Source: Frankiales bacterium (lineage in GTDB: Bacteria; Actinomycetota; Actinomycetes; Mycobacteriales; SCTD01). From it: a stretch of 7,563 nucleotides of DNA. The stretch covers positions 1 to 7,563 of the forward strand of contig SCTD01000026.1 in assembly GCA_004299215.1 (NCBI GenBank), written 5' to 3'. Position numbers and translations under genes: made by a program. Below are positions 1 through 6,259 of the stretch, piece by piece (position 1 is the first letter of the stretch; the number at the start of each line of letters is the position of its first letter). The notes under the pieces are model-generated. The model ran no database searches. It was not told the origin of the DNA and worked only from the letters and a program-made list of their open reading frames with translations.

Positions 1-70
1 GCGGACCCGGGCCGGTCGCGCGATCCTCGCGGGTCGTCGCCGCAAGGGCCGCAACGAGCTGTCTGCCTGA
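1..70 (+). CDS. rpmH: 50S ribosomal protein L34, C-terminal end (partial)
   Basis: The last 22 codons, read from base 2, give the basic C-terminus of L34 (RTRAGRAILAGRRRKGRNELSA) and end at TGA 68-70. L34 is a small, very basic protein of the large ribosomal subunit that sits on 23S rRNA. The 5' half lies off the left edge. The Arg/Lys-rich composition, the RAILAGRRRKGR core and the position directly before rnpA make the call nearly certain. In actinobacteria rpmH lies between dnaA and rnpA, so the replication origin should be just upstream of this window. The 34 bp between its stop and rnpA hold only the rnpA ribosome binding site and a short ACCGGACC-rich direct repeat. Confidence 0.96.
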   Translation, partial: RTRAGRAILAGRRRKGRNELSA

Positions 71-104
71 ACCGGACCCGACCGGACCGGGCGGGAGCCG
101 TGCC

Positions 105-449
105 GTGCTGCCACCCGCGCACCGGCTGCGCTCCTCGCGCGAGTTCTCCGAGGTCGTCCGCCGGGGTCGCCGCGCCGGTCGCCCGCTGCTGGTGGTGTCC
201 GTGCTGATCCCGACCGAGCCGTCCGGGGCGCCGACGCGCGCCGGGCTGGTGGTGGGCAAGGCCGTCGGCGGGTCCGTCGTCCGGTCCCGCACCTCCCGCC
301 GGCTCCGCCACCTGCTGCGCGACCGGCTGGACCGGCTGCCGACCGGCAGCCGGGTCGTCGTCCGCGCCCTGCCCGGCGCCGGCGCCGCCTCGAGCGCGGC
401 GCTCGGCGACGACCTCGATCGCGCGCTCGACCGGGTCGTCCCCCGATGA
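105..449 (+). CDS. rnpA: Ribonuclease P protein component
   Basis: This 114-residue protein has the usual length for RnpA. RnpA binds the RNase P RNA and helps it recognise the 5' leader of pre-tRNA. The N-terminus [26 protein letters not shown] is the typical basic start of the family. The conserved segment is [29 protein letters not shown] at residues 47-75. The classic RNR box reads R60-S61-R62 and the following Lys of other species is Ser64. Variants of this box are known in actinobacterial RnpA, so I do not think activity is lost. The start is GTG 105, placed 7 bp after GGGAG at 93-97. The stop overlaps the yidD start in an ATGA (446-449), suggesting translational coupling. Confidence 0.96.
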   Translation: MLPPAHRLRSSREFSEVVRRGRRAGRPLLVVSVLIPTEPSGAPTRAGLVVGKAVGGSVVRSRTSRRLRHLLRDRLDRLPTGSRVVVRALPGAGAASSAALGDDLDRALDRVVPR

Positions 450-733
450 GCCGCCTGCTGCTGCTGCTGATCGGCGCCTACCGGCGCTGGATCAGCCCGC
501 TGCTCGGCCAGCGGTGCCGGTTCGCCCCGAGCTGCAGCGCGTACGCCGCGGAGGCGGTCGCCGTCCACGGTGCAGGGCGCGGCAGCTGGCTCGCCGTACG
601 CCGGATCGCGCGTTGCCACCCGTTCCACCCCGGCGGTCACGACCCCGTCCCGCAGAACCGTCGCCGCTGGGCGACGATGGACCCCACCCCCCCGCCTTCC
701 TCTCCCCACGTCTCGGAGTCGACCCGTGCTTGA
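446..733 (+). CDS. yidD: YidD, membrane protein insertion efficiency factor
   Basis: A small (95-residue) protein that assists YidC-dependent insertion of proteins into the cytoplasmic membrane and is thought to associate with the inner face through an amphipathic N-terminus. The family signature is complete: Y12-[23 protein letters not shown] at residues 24-37 and [14 protein letters not shown] at 56-69, with cysteines at 24, 30 and 57. Residues 71-95 form a Pro/Ser-rich tail beyond the conserved core. Tails of this kind vary freely in the family. The ATG overlaps the rnpA stop as ATGA with no clear Shine-Dalgarno of its own, so translation probably depends on reinitiation. The 3' end overlaps yidC by 8 bp. 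Confidence 0.95.
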   Translation: MSRLLLLLIGAYRRWISPLLGQRCRFAPSCSAYAAEAVAVHGAGRGSWLAVRRIARCHPFHPGGHDPVPQNRRRWATMDPTPPPSSPHVSESTRA

Positions 734-1679
734 CATCCTCGCCAGTCCCGTCGGTGCCCTGCTGGCGCTGATCCACACGGGGATCAGCAACGCGCCGGGC
801 ATCGACTCGGCCAGCGGCTGGGCGTGGGGTCTGTCGATCGTCCTGCTCACCGTCACGGTCCGGCTGCTGCTCTTCCCGCTGTTCGTGAAGCAGATCAAGA
901 GCCAGCGCCGGATGCAGGAGCTCGCCCCCAAGGTCAAGGAGCTGCAGAAGCTCCACAAGGGCGACCGCGAGACGTTGAACGTCGAGATGATGAAGCTCTA
1001 CAAGGAGAACAACGCCAACCCGATCTCCGGATGCCTGCCGCTGCTGCTGCAGCTGCCGGTCTTCTTCGCGCTGTTCACCGTCATCCGCAACTTCAAGCTC
1101 GACGCCGAGGCGATGTACGGCCTGACCGCGCAGCAGCTGCGCGAGGGCGCGGCCGCGCAGGTGCTCGGTGCGCCGATCAGCGCGGCGTTCAACAGCCCGC
1201 AGTCGCTGATCAGCGAGCTCGGCGCGAGCCACACGACGGTGCGGGTCGTCGCCTTCCTCATGGTCATCGGCATGGGCGCCTCCACCTTCTGGACGCAGCG
1301 CCAGCTGATGGCCCGTGCCGGCGCCACCGACCCGCAGCAGGTGATGGTCCAGAAGCTGCTGCTCTACGTGCTCCCGCTGTCCTTCGCCGTCTCCGGCGTC
1401 TTCTTCCCGATCGGCGTGCTCCTCTACTGGCTCACCACCAACGTCTGGTCGATGGGTCAGCAGGCGTGGGTCATCAAGCGGATGCCGCCGGTCAACCTCA
1501 CCCCCGGCAAGCCCGCGCCGGTCGTGAAGGCCCCGAAGCCGCCGACGCCCGACGCTGCCCCGCGGACCGCCACCCCGACGGCACCCGCCGCAACGACCCC
1601 CAAGGCGCCGGTGACCGTCAGCCCCCGCAAGGCGGCGGGCAGCCGCAAGAACAAGAACCGCCGCGGCGGCCGGCGCTAG
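726..1679 (+). CDS. yidC: Membrane protein insertase YidC/OxaA
   Basis: This 317-residue insertase moves membrane proteins into the lipid bilayer, alone or with the Sec translocon. An N-terminal hydrophobic stretch (about 1-20) and later membrane segments near 32-54, 102-121, 171-190 and 209-247 match the five-helix Gram-positive form without a large extracytoplasmic domain. Arg46 in TVRLLLFPL corresponds to the conserved arginine of the hydrophilic groove. A Lys/Glu-rich cytoplasmic loop (about 55-96) precedes the family motif [17 protein letters not shown] (101-117). Residues 254-317 are a Pro/Ala/Lys-rich tail ending in NKNRRGGRR, probably facing the ribosome. The GTG start at 726 is chosen because GGAG (715-718) lies 7 bp upstream and [10 protein letters not shown] resembles other actinobacterial YidC starts. 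The frame continues open further upstream, but that stretch only shadows yidD. Confidence 0.95.
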   Translation: MLDILASPVGALLALIHTGISNAPGIDSASGWAWGLSIVLLTVTVRLLLFPLFVKQIKSQRRMQELAPKVKELQKLHKGDRETLNVEMMKLYKENNANPISGCLPLLLQLPVFFALFTVIRNFKLDAEAMYGLTAQQLREGAAAQVLGAPISAAFNSPQSLISELGASHTTVRVVAFLMVIGMGASTFWTQRQLMARAGATDPQQVMVQKLLLYVLPLSFAVSGVFFPIGVLLYWLTTNVWSMGQQAWVIKRMPPVNLTPGKPAPVVKAPKPPTPDAAPRTATPTAPAATTPKAPVTVSPRKAAGSRKNKNRRGGRR

Positions 1680-1723
1680 CCTGCCCGCTGCTCCTCGCTC
1701 CGCCTGACGACCGAAGGATCCCC

Positions 1724-2224
1724 GTGAACGAGCCCGACACGACCGAGACCCTCTCCGGGCAGGACCTGCTCGTCCGCGAGGGCGACATCGCCGGTGACTA
1801 CCTGGAGCGGCTGCTCGACATCGCCGACGTCGACGGCGACATCGACATGGACGTCGAGGGCGAGCGCGCCGTCGTCGCGATCGTCGGCGACGGCCTGGAC
1901 GCCCTGGTCGGCCAGAACGGCCAGGTCCTCGAGGCGGTGCAGGAGCTCACCCGGCTCGCCGTCGTCCGCGAGACCGGCGTGCGCAGCCGGCTGATGCTCG
2001 ACATCGGCGGCTGGCGCGCGGCGCGCAAGGACGAGCTCACCACGATCGGCACCCGGGCCGCCAAGCGCGCGCTCGAGTCCGGCGAGCCGGTGCGCCTGGC
2101 GCCGATGACGCCGTTCGAGCGCAAGGTCGTGCACGACGCGGTCGCTGCGGTGGACGGCGTCGTGAGCGAGTCCGAGGGCGTCGAGCCCGAGCGCCGCGTG
2201 GTGGTCCTGCCCGACCCGTCCTGA
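1724..2224 (+). CDS. jag: Jag/KhpB-type KH and R3H domain RNA-binding protein
   Basis: A 166-residue single-stranded nucleic-acid-binding protein always found next to yidC. An acidic N-terminal stretch is followed by a KH-II domain with the GxxG loop G63-Q-N-G66 in LVGQNGQVLEAVQELTRL. A C-terminal R3H domain follows, with Arg133 and His137 in TPFERKVVHDAV and the closing SESEGVEPERRVVVLP. It lacks the separate N-terminal Jag_N domain of firmicute homologues, as is usual in actinobacteria. In firmicutes KhpB/Jag works with KhpA in RNA binding and influences cell division and elongation. A role here is inferred only from family. Translation starts at GTG 1724, five bases after AAGGA (1714-1718). 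The 44-bp gap after yidC is the only non-overlapping junction between rnpA and parB. Confidence 0.92.
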   Translation: MNEPDTTETLSGQDLLVREGDIAGDYLERLLDIADVDGDIDMDVEGERAVVAIVGDGLDALVGQNGQVLEAVQELTRLAVVRETGVRSRLMLDIGGWRAARKDELTTIGTRAAKRALESGEPVRLAPMTPFERKVVHDAVAAVDGVVSESEGVEPERRVVVLPDPS

Positions 2225-2904
2225 TGACCGCTCCCGCGCTTCCCTCGGCGCCGCCCTCCGCGGCGCGCGTCCTCGGCGACGCGCTGCCGGTCCTCGAGCG
2301 GTACGCCGCCCTGCTGGCGGGCGCGGGAGTCGAGCGCGGGCTGATCGGTCCGCGGGAGACGCCCCGGCTGTGGGAGCGGCACCTGCTCAACTGCGCCGGC
2401 CTCGCGGACCTGCTCGAGCCCGGGCAGGTCGTCGCGGACGTCGGCTCCGGCGCCGGGCTCCCCGGCGTCGTGCTCGCCGCGCTCCGGCCCGACGTGACCG
2501 TGCTGCTGGTCGAGCCGCTGCTGCGCCGCGCCACCTTCCTCGAGGAGGTCGTCGCCGAGCTCGGGCTGCGCACGGCCGTCGTCCGCCGCGCGCGGGCCGA
2601 GGAGCTGCACGGCACGCTGCTCGTCGACGTCGTCACCGCCCGAGCCGTCGCGCCGCTGGACCGACTGGCCGGCTGGTCGCTGCCGCTGCTGCACCCGGGC
2701 GGGCGGCTGCTCGCGCTCAAGGGCGAGCGGGCCGACGACGAGCTGGCGTCCTCCGGCGCCGCGCTGAAGGCCGCCGGTGCGGCGAGCGCCGAGGTCGTGA
2801 CGGTGGGCAGCGAGCAGGACGGGACGGCCGGGCGCGTCGTCGTCGTGACCCGGGGCACCGCCCCGGTGCCGACCGGCCGCAAGCAGAAGAGGGGGCGCCG
2901 ATGA
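2224..2904 (+). CDS. rsmG: 16S rRNA (guanine-N7) methyltransferase RsmG (GidB)
   Basis: This 226-residue S-adenosylmethionine-dependent methyltransferase makes m7G in the 530 loop of 16S rRNA (G527, E. coli numbering). In several bacteria its loss gives low-level streptomycin resistance. RLWERHLLNCAGL (48-60) is a family signature. VADVGSGAGLPG (70-81) is the SAM-binding glycine loop. VEPLLRRATFLEEV (96-109) supplies the acidic residue at the end of the second strand. VTARAVAPLDRL (137-148) and LLALKGE (162-168) complete the Rossmann-like fold. The C-terminus is basic (GRKQKRGRR). The ATG shares one base with the jag stop (TGATG) and no strong ribosome binding site is visible, so coupling is likely. 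The stop overlaps parA in ATGA. Confidence 0.96.
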   Translation: MTAPALPSAPPSAARVLGDALPVLERYAALLAGAGVERGLIGPRETPRLWERHLLNCAGLADLLEPGQVVADVGSGAGLPGVVLAALRPDVTVLLVEPLLRRATFLEEVVAELGLRTAVVRRARAEELHGTLLVDVVTARAVAPLDRLAGWSLPLLHPGGRLLALKGERADDELASSGAALKAAGAASAEVVTVGSEQDGTAGRVVVVTRGTAPVPTGRKQKRGRR

Positions 2905-4121
2905 GCGGGCTGGGGTGGCCGGGTCGCGGGCGTCGCGGCGCGCACGGCTCCGGAGCTCCCGCGGGGCTCGGCTGGCCGGGCCGGCGCGGCGTGCTCGCCG
3001 CCGACGTGCTGCCCGGCACGACCGCTGAACCCGACACCGACGACCACCCCACCGAGGAGACCCCCCTGCCCGCCGTCCTGCCGCCCGAGCTCCGCACGGG
3101 TCCCGCGGCACCCGTCGCGCCCGTCGTGGTGCCGGCGCCGGTCCCGTCGGTGCCGATCGCGGACCCCGTGCCCCTGGCGACCCTCCCCGAGGCGGAGCCG
3201 GCCGACCGGCTCCGCGCGTCGCTGCGCGAGGACGTCGACCCGGAGCAGGAGATGCCCATCGGCGCGCAGGCCGCGGCAGCCGTACGCGCCCTCAACCCGA
3301 CCGGGCGGCACGACTTCCCGAAGCCGGCGTCGCGGCGGGTCATCACGATCGCCAACCAGAAGGGCGGCGTCGGCAAGACCACGACGACGGTCAACCTCGC
3401 GGCGGCGCTCGCGCTGCACGGCGCGAAGGTCCTCGTCATCGACCTGGACCCGCAGGGCAACTGCTCGACCGGGCTCGGTGTCGAGCACCGCTCCGGCACG
3501 CCGAACGTCTACGACGTGCTCATCGAGGAGACGCCGATCGCGGCGGTGGTGCAGCCTGCCGACGGGATCCCGAACCTGTGGTGCGTGCCCGCGACGATCG
3601 ACCTGGCCGGCGCCGAGATCGAGCTGGTCAGCGTCGTCGCTCGCGAGTCGCGGCTCAAGCGGGCCATCGAGACCTACTGCGAGGGCCCGGGCGCCGACCT
3701 CGACTACGTGCTCGTCGACTGCCCGCCGTCGCTCGGGCTGCTCACCGTCAACGCGATGGTCGCGACGACCGAGCTGCTCATCCCGATCCAGTGCGAGTAC
3801 TACGCGCTCGAGGGGCTCGGCCAGCTGCTCAAGAACGTCGAGCTGGTGAAGGCCCACCTCAACCGCGACCTGCGCGTCTCGACGATCCTGCTGACGATGT
3901 ACGACGCGCGCACCCGCCTCGCCGACCAGGTCGCCGAGGAGGTGCGCAACCACTTCGGCGAGACCGTGCTGCAGGCGCGCATCCCGCGCAGCGTGCGCGT
4001 CTCGGAAGCACCGGGGTACGGCCAGTCCGTCGTGACGTACGACCCCGGGTCGCGCGGCTCGATCGCCTACATCGACGCGGCCCGTGAGATGGCCGAGCGC
4101 GGAGCGGAGGGACCGGCATGA
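2901..4121 (+). CDS. parA: Chromosome-partitioning ATPase ParA (Soj family) with long N-terminal extension
   Basis: A Walker-type ATPase that moves ParB-bound origins over the nucleoid. The deviant Walker A motif KGGVGKT is at residues 154-160, DLDPQGN at 181-187, Walker B VDCPPS at 272-277, and a basic C-terminal surface includes [18 protein letters not shown]. At 406 residues it is long because about 148 residues precede the ATPase core. These are a Gly/Arg segment with GLGWPGR twice, an acidic stretch, then a Pro/Ala/Val linker. [15 protein letters not shown] (118-132) resembles the pre-core region of other actinobacterial ParA proteins. The start at 2901 has a strong AAGAGGGGG site (2887-2895) and overlaps the rsmG stop. 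An internal ATG at 3252 would give a 289-residue form. The synonymous-only differences between the two GLGWPGR copies support translation from 2901. Confidence 0.95.
   Translation: MSGLGWPGRGRRGAHGSGAPAGLGWPGRRGVLAADVLPGTTAEPDTDDHPTEETPLPAVLPPELRTGPAAPVAPVVVPAPVPSVPIADPVPLATLPEAEPADRLRASLREDVDPEQEMPIGAQAAAAVRALNPTGRHDFPKPASRRVITIANQKGGVGKTTTTVNLAAALALHGAKVLVIDLDPQGNCSTGLGVEHRSGTPNVYDVLIEETPIAAVVQPADGIPNLWCVPATIDLAGAEIELVSVVARESRLKRAIETYCEGPGADLDYVLVDCPPSLGLLTVNAMVATTELLIPIQCEYYALEGLGQLLKNVELVKAHLNRDLRVSTILLTMYDARTRLADQVAEEVRNHFGETVLQARIPRSVRVSEAPGYGQSVVTYDPGSRGSIAYIDAAREMAERGAEGPA
2907..2984 (+). repeat. Duplicated GLGWPGR motif in the ParA N-terminus
   Basis: The codons for GLGWPGR occur at 2907-2927 and again at 2964-2984, giving residues 3-9 and 22-28 of ParA with a 19-residue period. 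The two 21-base units differ at four positions. All four are third codon positions and synonymous (Leu, Gly, Gly, Arg). Both are followed by more Arg and Gly residues. The pattern is seen directly in the sequence. That the motif is a binding site is inference. Confidence 0.8.
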
Positions 4122-5056
4122 CGACGCCACCACCACGTCGTACGGGCGGGCTCGGACGAGGGCTCGGCGCCCTCATCCCGACCGGCCCCCCGTCCGACGC
4201 GGTCGAGGACCCCGTCGCCGTCGAGGGCGCGCGCTTCGCCGAGATCCCGCTCGACCGGATCACCCCGAACCCGCTCCAGCCGCGCGAGCACTTCGACCCC
4301 GAGGCGCTCGCCGAGCTGGTCACCTCCATCCGCGAGGTCGGTCTGCTGCAGCCGATCGTGGTGCGCGAGATCGGCGTCGACGACGACGGTCCGCGCTACG
4401 AGCTCGTCATGGGCGAGCGGCGCTGGCGCGCGTCGCAGGAGGCCGGTACCGGCACCATCGCCGCCATCGTCCGTGAGACCAGCGACGACGACATGCTCCG
4501 CGACGCGCTGCTGGAGAACCTGCACCGCCAGCAGCTCAACCCGCTCGAGGAGGCGGCGGCCTACCAGCAGCTGCTGCACGAGTTCGGCGCCACGCACGAG
4601 GAGCTCGCCGACCGCATCGGCAGGTCCCGCCCGCAGATCTCCAACACCATCCGGCTCCTGCAGCTCCCCGCCCCGGTGCAGCGGCGGGTCGCCGCGGGCG
4701 TGCTGTCCGCCGGCCACGCCCGGGCGATCCTCGGCCTGACGACCCCCGAGGCGCAGGAGACGATGGCTGCGCGGGTCGTCGCGGAGGGCATGAGCGTGCG
4801 GGCCGTCGAGGAGGCGGTGCAGCTCGCGCTCGCCGACGCCCCCGAGGAGGAGAAGGCGCCGCGGGCGCGCAACCGCCGGCCGGTCCCGCAGGGGTTGGCC
4901 GAGCTCGCCGACCGGCTCAGCGACCGCTTCGAGACGCGGGTGAAGGTCGACCTGGGCCGGTCCCGCGGCAAGGTCACCATCGAGTTCGCCACCCTCGACG
5001 ACCTCCACCGCATCGTCGCCCTGATGGACGCCGACGGGCAGCACCCCGAGCACTAG
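4118..5056 (+). CDS. parB: Chromosome-partitioning protein ParB (CTP-dependent DNA clamp)
   Basis: A 312-residue ParB that loads at parS sites near the origin, spreads as a CTP-switched sliding clamp and is moved by ParA. The N-terminal [12 protein letters not shown] (10-21) is the short conserved region that in related proteins contacts ParA. The CTP-binding domain shows PLQPRE (52-57), GLLQPIVVR (75-83), GERRWRA (99-105) and [10 protein letters not shown] (133-142). A helix-turn-helix for parS lies at about 159-184 ([25 protein letters not shown]). A Pro/Arg linker and a C-terminal dimerisation domain ending [12 protein letters not shown] follow. The start overlaps the parA stop as ATGA and has GGAGGGA (4106-4112) five bases upstream. 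The stop is 14 bp from the left palindromic repeat. I found no canonical parS site in the window. Confidence 0.97.
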   Translation: MTTPPPRRTGGLGRGLGALIPTGPPSDAVEDPVAVEGARFAEIPLDRITPNPLQPREHFDPEALAELVTSIREVGLLQPIVVREIGVDDDGPRYELVMGERRWRASQEAGTGTIAAIVRETSDDDMLRDALLENLHRQQLNPLEEAAAYQQLLHEFGATHEELADRIGRSRPQISNTIRLLQLPAPVQRRVAAGVLSAGHARAILGLTTPEAQETMAARVVAEGMSVRAVEEAVQLALADAPEEEKAPRARNRRPVPQGLAELADRLSDRFETRVKVDLGRSRGKVTIEFATLDDLHRIVALMDADGQHPEH

Positions 5057-5070
5057 CACCACCACCCTGG

Positions 5071-5136
5071 CTGATCAACGCCGGGGTTCCTCGCTTTCCC
5101 ACGCCTCCAGAAGCGCGGAAGCACGGCGTTGATCAG
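5071..5136. repeat. Palindromic element, copy A (possible bidirectional terminator)
   Basis: A perfect 12-bp inverted repeat, CTGATCAACGCC (5071-5082) and GGCGTTGATCAG (5125-5136), closes a longer imperfect hairpin. The 26-base arms 5071-5096 and 5111-5136 pair at 23 positions around a 14-base loop. The TGA at 5133-5135, read on the minus strand, is the stop codon of the nuclease-fold gene, and the parB stop lies 14 bp to the left. The position between convergent genes fits a bidirectional terminator, although no T-run follows on either side. A second copy at 6196-6259 shows that this is a repeated element and not an isolated hairpin. Confidence 0.88.
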
Positions 5137-6104
5137 CGGAGAAGGGGACCGCGCGGTACGACGACCAGCCCGGGAGACTCGGGCTGCCGCATCCCGCGGC
5201 GCATCCGCGCGCGTGACAGCAGGTGCGCTGCGGCCTCTGTGACGTCCCGTCGGATCCGCCGGACGCTGAGGTGCACGAGCTCGAGGCCTGGCGCGGTGAC
5301 TCGCTCGTGCCGGTCGTAGGTCGTCTCGGTGTCGTCGTCGGAGCCGTGCCGCTCGACGCTCTCGACCTCGCCGCCGATCCCGAGGCCGGGGAGGTAGACG
5401 TCGGTGCAGCCGAGCAGCCTGCCGTCGAGCCAGAGCTGGGGGTTGACGTAGAACGGCACGCCGCAGCCGAGGAGCTCGTCCACCAGCTCGGCCTCCGGCG
5501 GGCTCGCCGCCCCGCGACGCGCGTCCTCGATCGCACGTCGCGCGAGCCCGGACCCGTTGCGCTGCGTCGTCGCGAGGACCGCGTCCAGGGAATCGACGTC
5601 GGCCCAGTTGTCCGCCACGGCACCGAGCACGATCCCACGCACGTCCCTCAGCCCCGGCGTCTCACGAGCGGCGTCGACGACCGCTCGCTGCACGGGCGCG
5701 AGCTCGACACCACCGCGCCACCAGGTCTGCAGCTGGGCGAGCTCCTTCGTGCGTCGCAGCACCACGCGCCTGCTGCTCACAGTGCGCACCTCCGGTGCGA
5801 CCAGGCAGAGCACGTCGTCCGACGCGGGCAGCCACCGCAGCTCGAGCTCGCGCAGGGCGACGAGCCCCGAGACGACCACGCGCTCGCCGGCGAACCGCCT
5901 CGCCACCCGGCCGAGCTCGAGCCCGCTCAGGTCCGCGGCGCGCGTGACGTAGACCCCCCGCGCCGGACGCTGCCAGCTGCCGGCGCGCACCTGCCGCTCG
6001 GCCACGCGTGGGTCGAGGCCGGCGGCGACGACCTCCGCTGTCGTGACGATCCCGCCCGTCGTGGACGCCAGCGCGGCGATGGCGTCGATGCGAGGGCTGC
6101 CCAT
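5133..6104 (-). CDS. AbiEi-type winged-helix protein with degenerate Vsr/DUF559-like nuclease domain
   Basis: This 323-residue protein has no signal peptide or membrane segment. Residues 7-53 (IAALASTTGGIVTTAEVVAAGLDPRVAERQVRAG.. to ARGVYV) match the winged-helix domain of AbiEi-type antitoxins. The C-terminal part (about 200-300) has the layout of the Vsr-like/DUF559 nuclease fold common in actinobacterial proteins of this type: SPPEAEL with E204, TDVYLPG with D235, GEVESVERH with E246, E248 and H253, then YDRHERV and LVHLSVRRIRRD. The usual Asp of the E-V-D motif is Glu248, so catalysis is uncertain. No toxin partner lies next to it. It is flanked by two palindromic repeats, and its stop codon is inside one of them. 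The ATG at 6104 has no Shine-Dalgarno but directly follows a 15-bp palindrome. True function unknown. It could be a regulator, a defence remnant or a mobile nuclease. Confidence 0.85.
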   Translation of the reverse strand: MGSPRIDAIAALASTTGGIVTTAEVVAAGLDPRVAERQVRAGSWQRPARGVYVTRAADLSGLELGRVARRFAGERVVVSGLVALRELELRWLPASDDVLCLVAPEVRTVSSRRVVLRRTKELAQLQTWWRGGVELAPVQRAVVDAARETPGLRDVRGIVLGAVADNWADVDSLDAVLATTQRNGSGLARRAIEDARRGAASPPEAELVDELLGCGVPFYVNPQLWLDGRLLGCTDVYLPGLGIGGEVESVERHGSDDDTETTYDRHERVTAPGLELVHLSVRRIRRDVTEAAAHLLSRARMRRGMRQPESPGLVVVPRGPLLR

Positions 6105-6119
6105 GGCTGCAGTGCAGCC
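6105..6119. promoter_or_regulatory. 15-bp palindrome abutting the start codon, possible operator
   Basis: GGCTGCAGTGCAGCC is a perfect inverted repeat of 7 bp around one central base. It ends at the base immediately before the ATG of the winged-helix/nuclease-fold gene. No Shine-Dalgarno sequence is visible, so the transcript may be leaderless or the gene weakly translated. AbiEi-type antitoxins are known to bind inverted repeats in their own promoters, so autoregulation is a reasonable inference. Confidence 0.5.
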
Positions 6120-6151
6120 GTGAGATCAGCGGTGCGGGACGCGCCCGCCCC

Positions 6152-6180
6152 GCGCTGTGGACCCCCGTACGCGCTGTGGA
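6152..6180. repeat. Direct 10-bp repeat GCGCTGTGGA, two copies 19 bp apart
   Basis: GCGCTGTGGA occurs at 6152-6161 and 6171-6180 in the non-coding stretch between the nuclease-fold gene and palindrome copy B. Read on the minus strand this is TCCACAGCGC, upstream of the gene's start. The spacing of nearly two helical turns would place both copies on one face of the DNA. TCCACA is the invariant half of actinobacterial DnaA boxes, but the flanking bases fit poorly. A regulator site or a promoter element are equally possible. Confidence 0.55.
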
Positions 6181-6195
6181 TGCCCACGCGACCAG

Positions 6196-6259
6196 TGATC
6201 AACGCCAGGGTTCCGCACTTCTCGCGCCGCTGAGAAGTGAGCATGTACGGCGTTGATCA
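6196..6259. repeat. Palindromic element, copy B
   Basis: A perfect 11-bp inverted repeat, TGATCAACGCC (6196-6206) and GGCGTTGATCA (6249-6259), encloses an inner 8-bp stem, CACTTCTC (6216-6223) and GAGAAGTG (6232-6239), with an 8-base loop. It has exactly the same 64-bp length as 5072-5135 in copy A and the same orientation. The two agree at 46 of 64 positions, including 18 of the first 20 and 13 of the last 14. The TGA read on the minus strand at 6257-6259 is the ddl stop codon, matching the placement of the nuclease-fold gene's stop in copy A. It may terminate ddl transcription. Confidence 0.88.

Noticed and set aside
105..449. RnpA with a broken RNR motif as a non-functional protein
   Set aside because: The box reads RSR with the surrounding arginines intact, and altered RNR boxes occur in other actinobacterial RnpA. 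The rest of the protein is normal.
1206..1212. TGATCAG within yidC as a further copy of the repeat end
   Set aside because: It lacks the following ACGCC and any partner arm, and it lies inside conserved coding sequence.
492..1232. A 246-codon minus-strand frame over yidD and yidC
   Set aside because: It is the antisense shadow of yidC, rich in Gln, Leu and Arg with no family resemblance.
2037..4136. A 699-codon open frame on the minus strand opposite jag, rsmG and parA
   Set aside because: It runs antisense to three well-supported genes, has Arg/Ala/Asp-rich low-complexity translation and no recognisable motif. It is an effect of high GC at third positions.
2224..5200. parS centromere site near parAB
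   Set aside because: I looked for the GTTTCACGTGAAAC core and its CACGTG centre and saw none. parS is probably elsewhere near the origin.
5223..6233. A 336-codon plus-strand frame opposite the nuclease-fold gene
   Set aside because: Its translation is low-complexity and matches nothing, while the minus strand gives clear winged-helix and nuclease-fold motifs.
5071..6259. Integron attC-like reading of the palindromes (GATCAAC ... GTTGATC against the RYYYAAC ... GTTRRRY core sites)
   Set aside because: Each end matches only six of seven core bases. The dyad extends outside the core, and there is no integrase or cassette array in the window. The likeness is probably coincidental.
5071..6259. 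A classic insertion sequence with terminal inverted repeats
   Set aside because: Each end is itself a full 64-bp palindrome. The copies are in direct orientation, no transposase fold or target-site duplication is visible, and the gene overlaps one copy.
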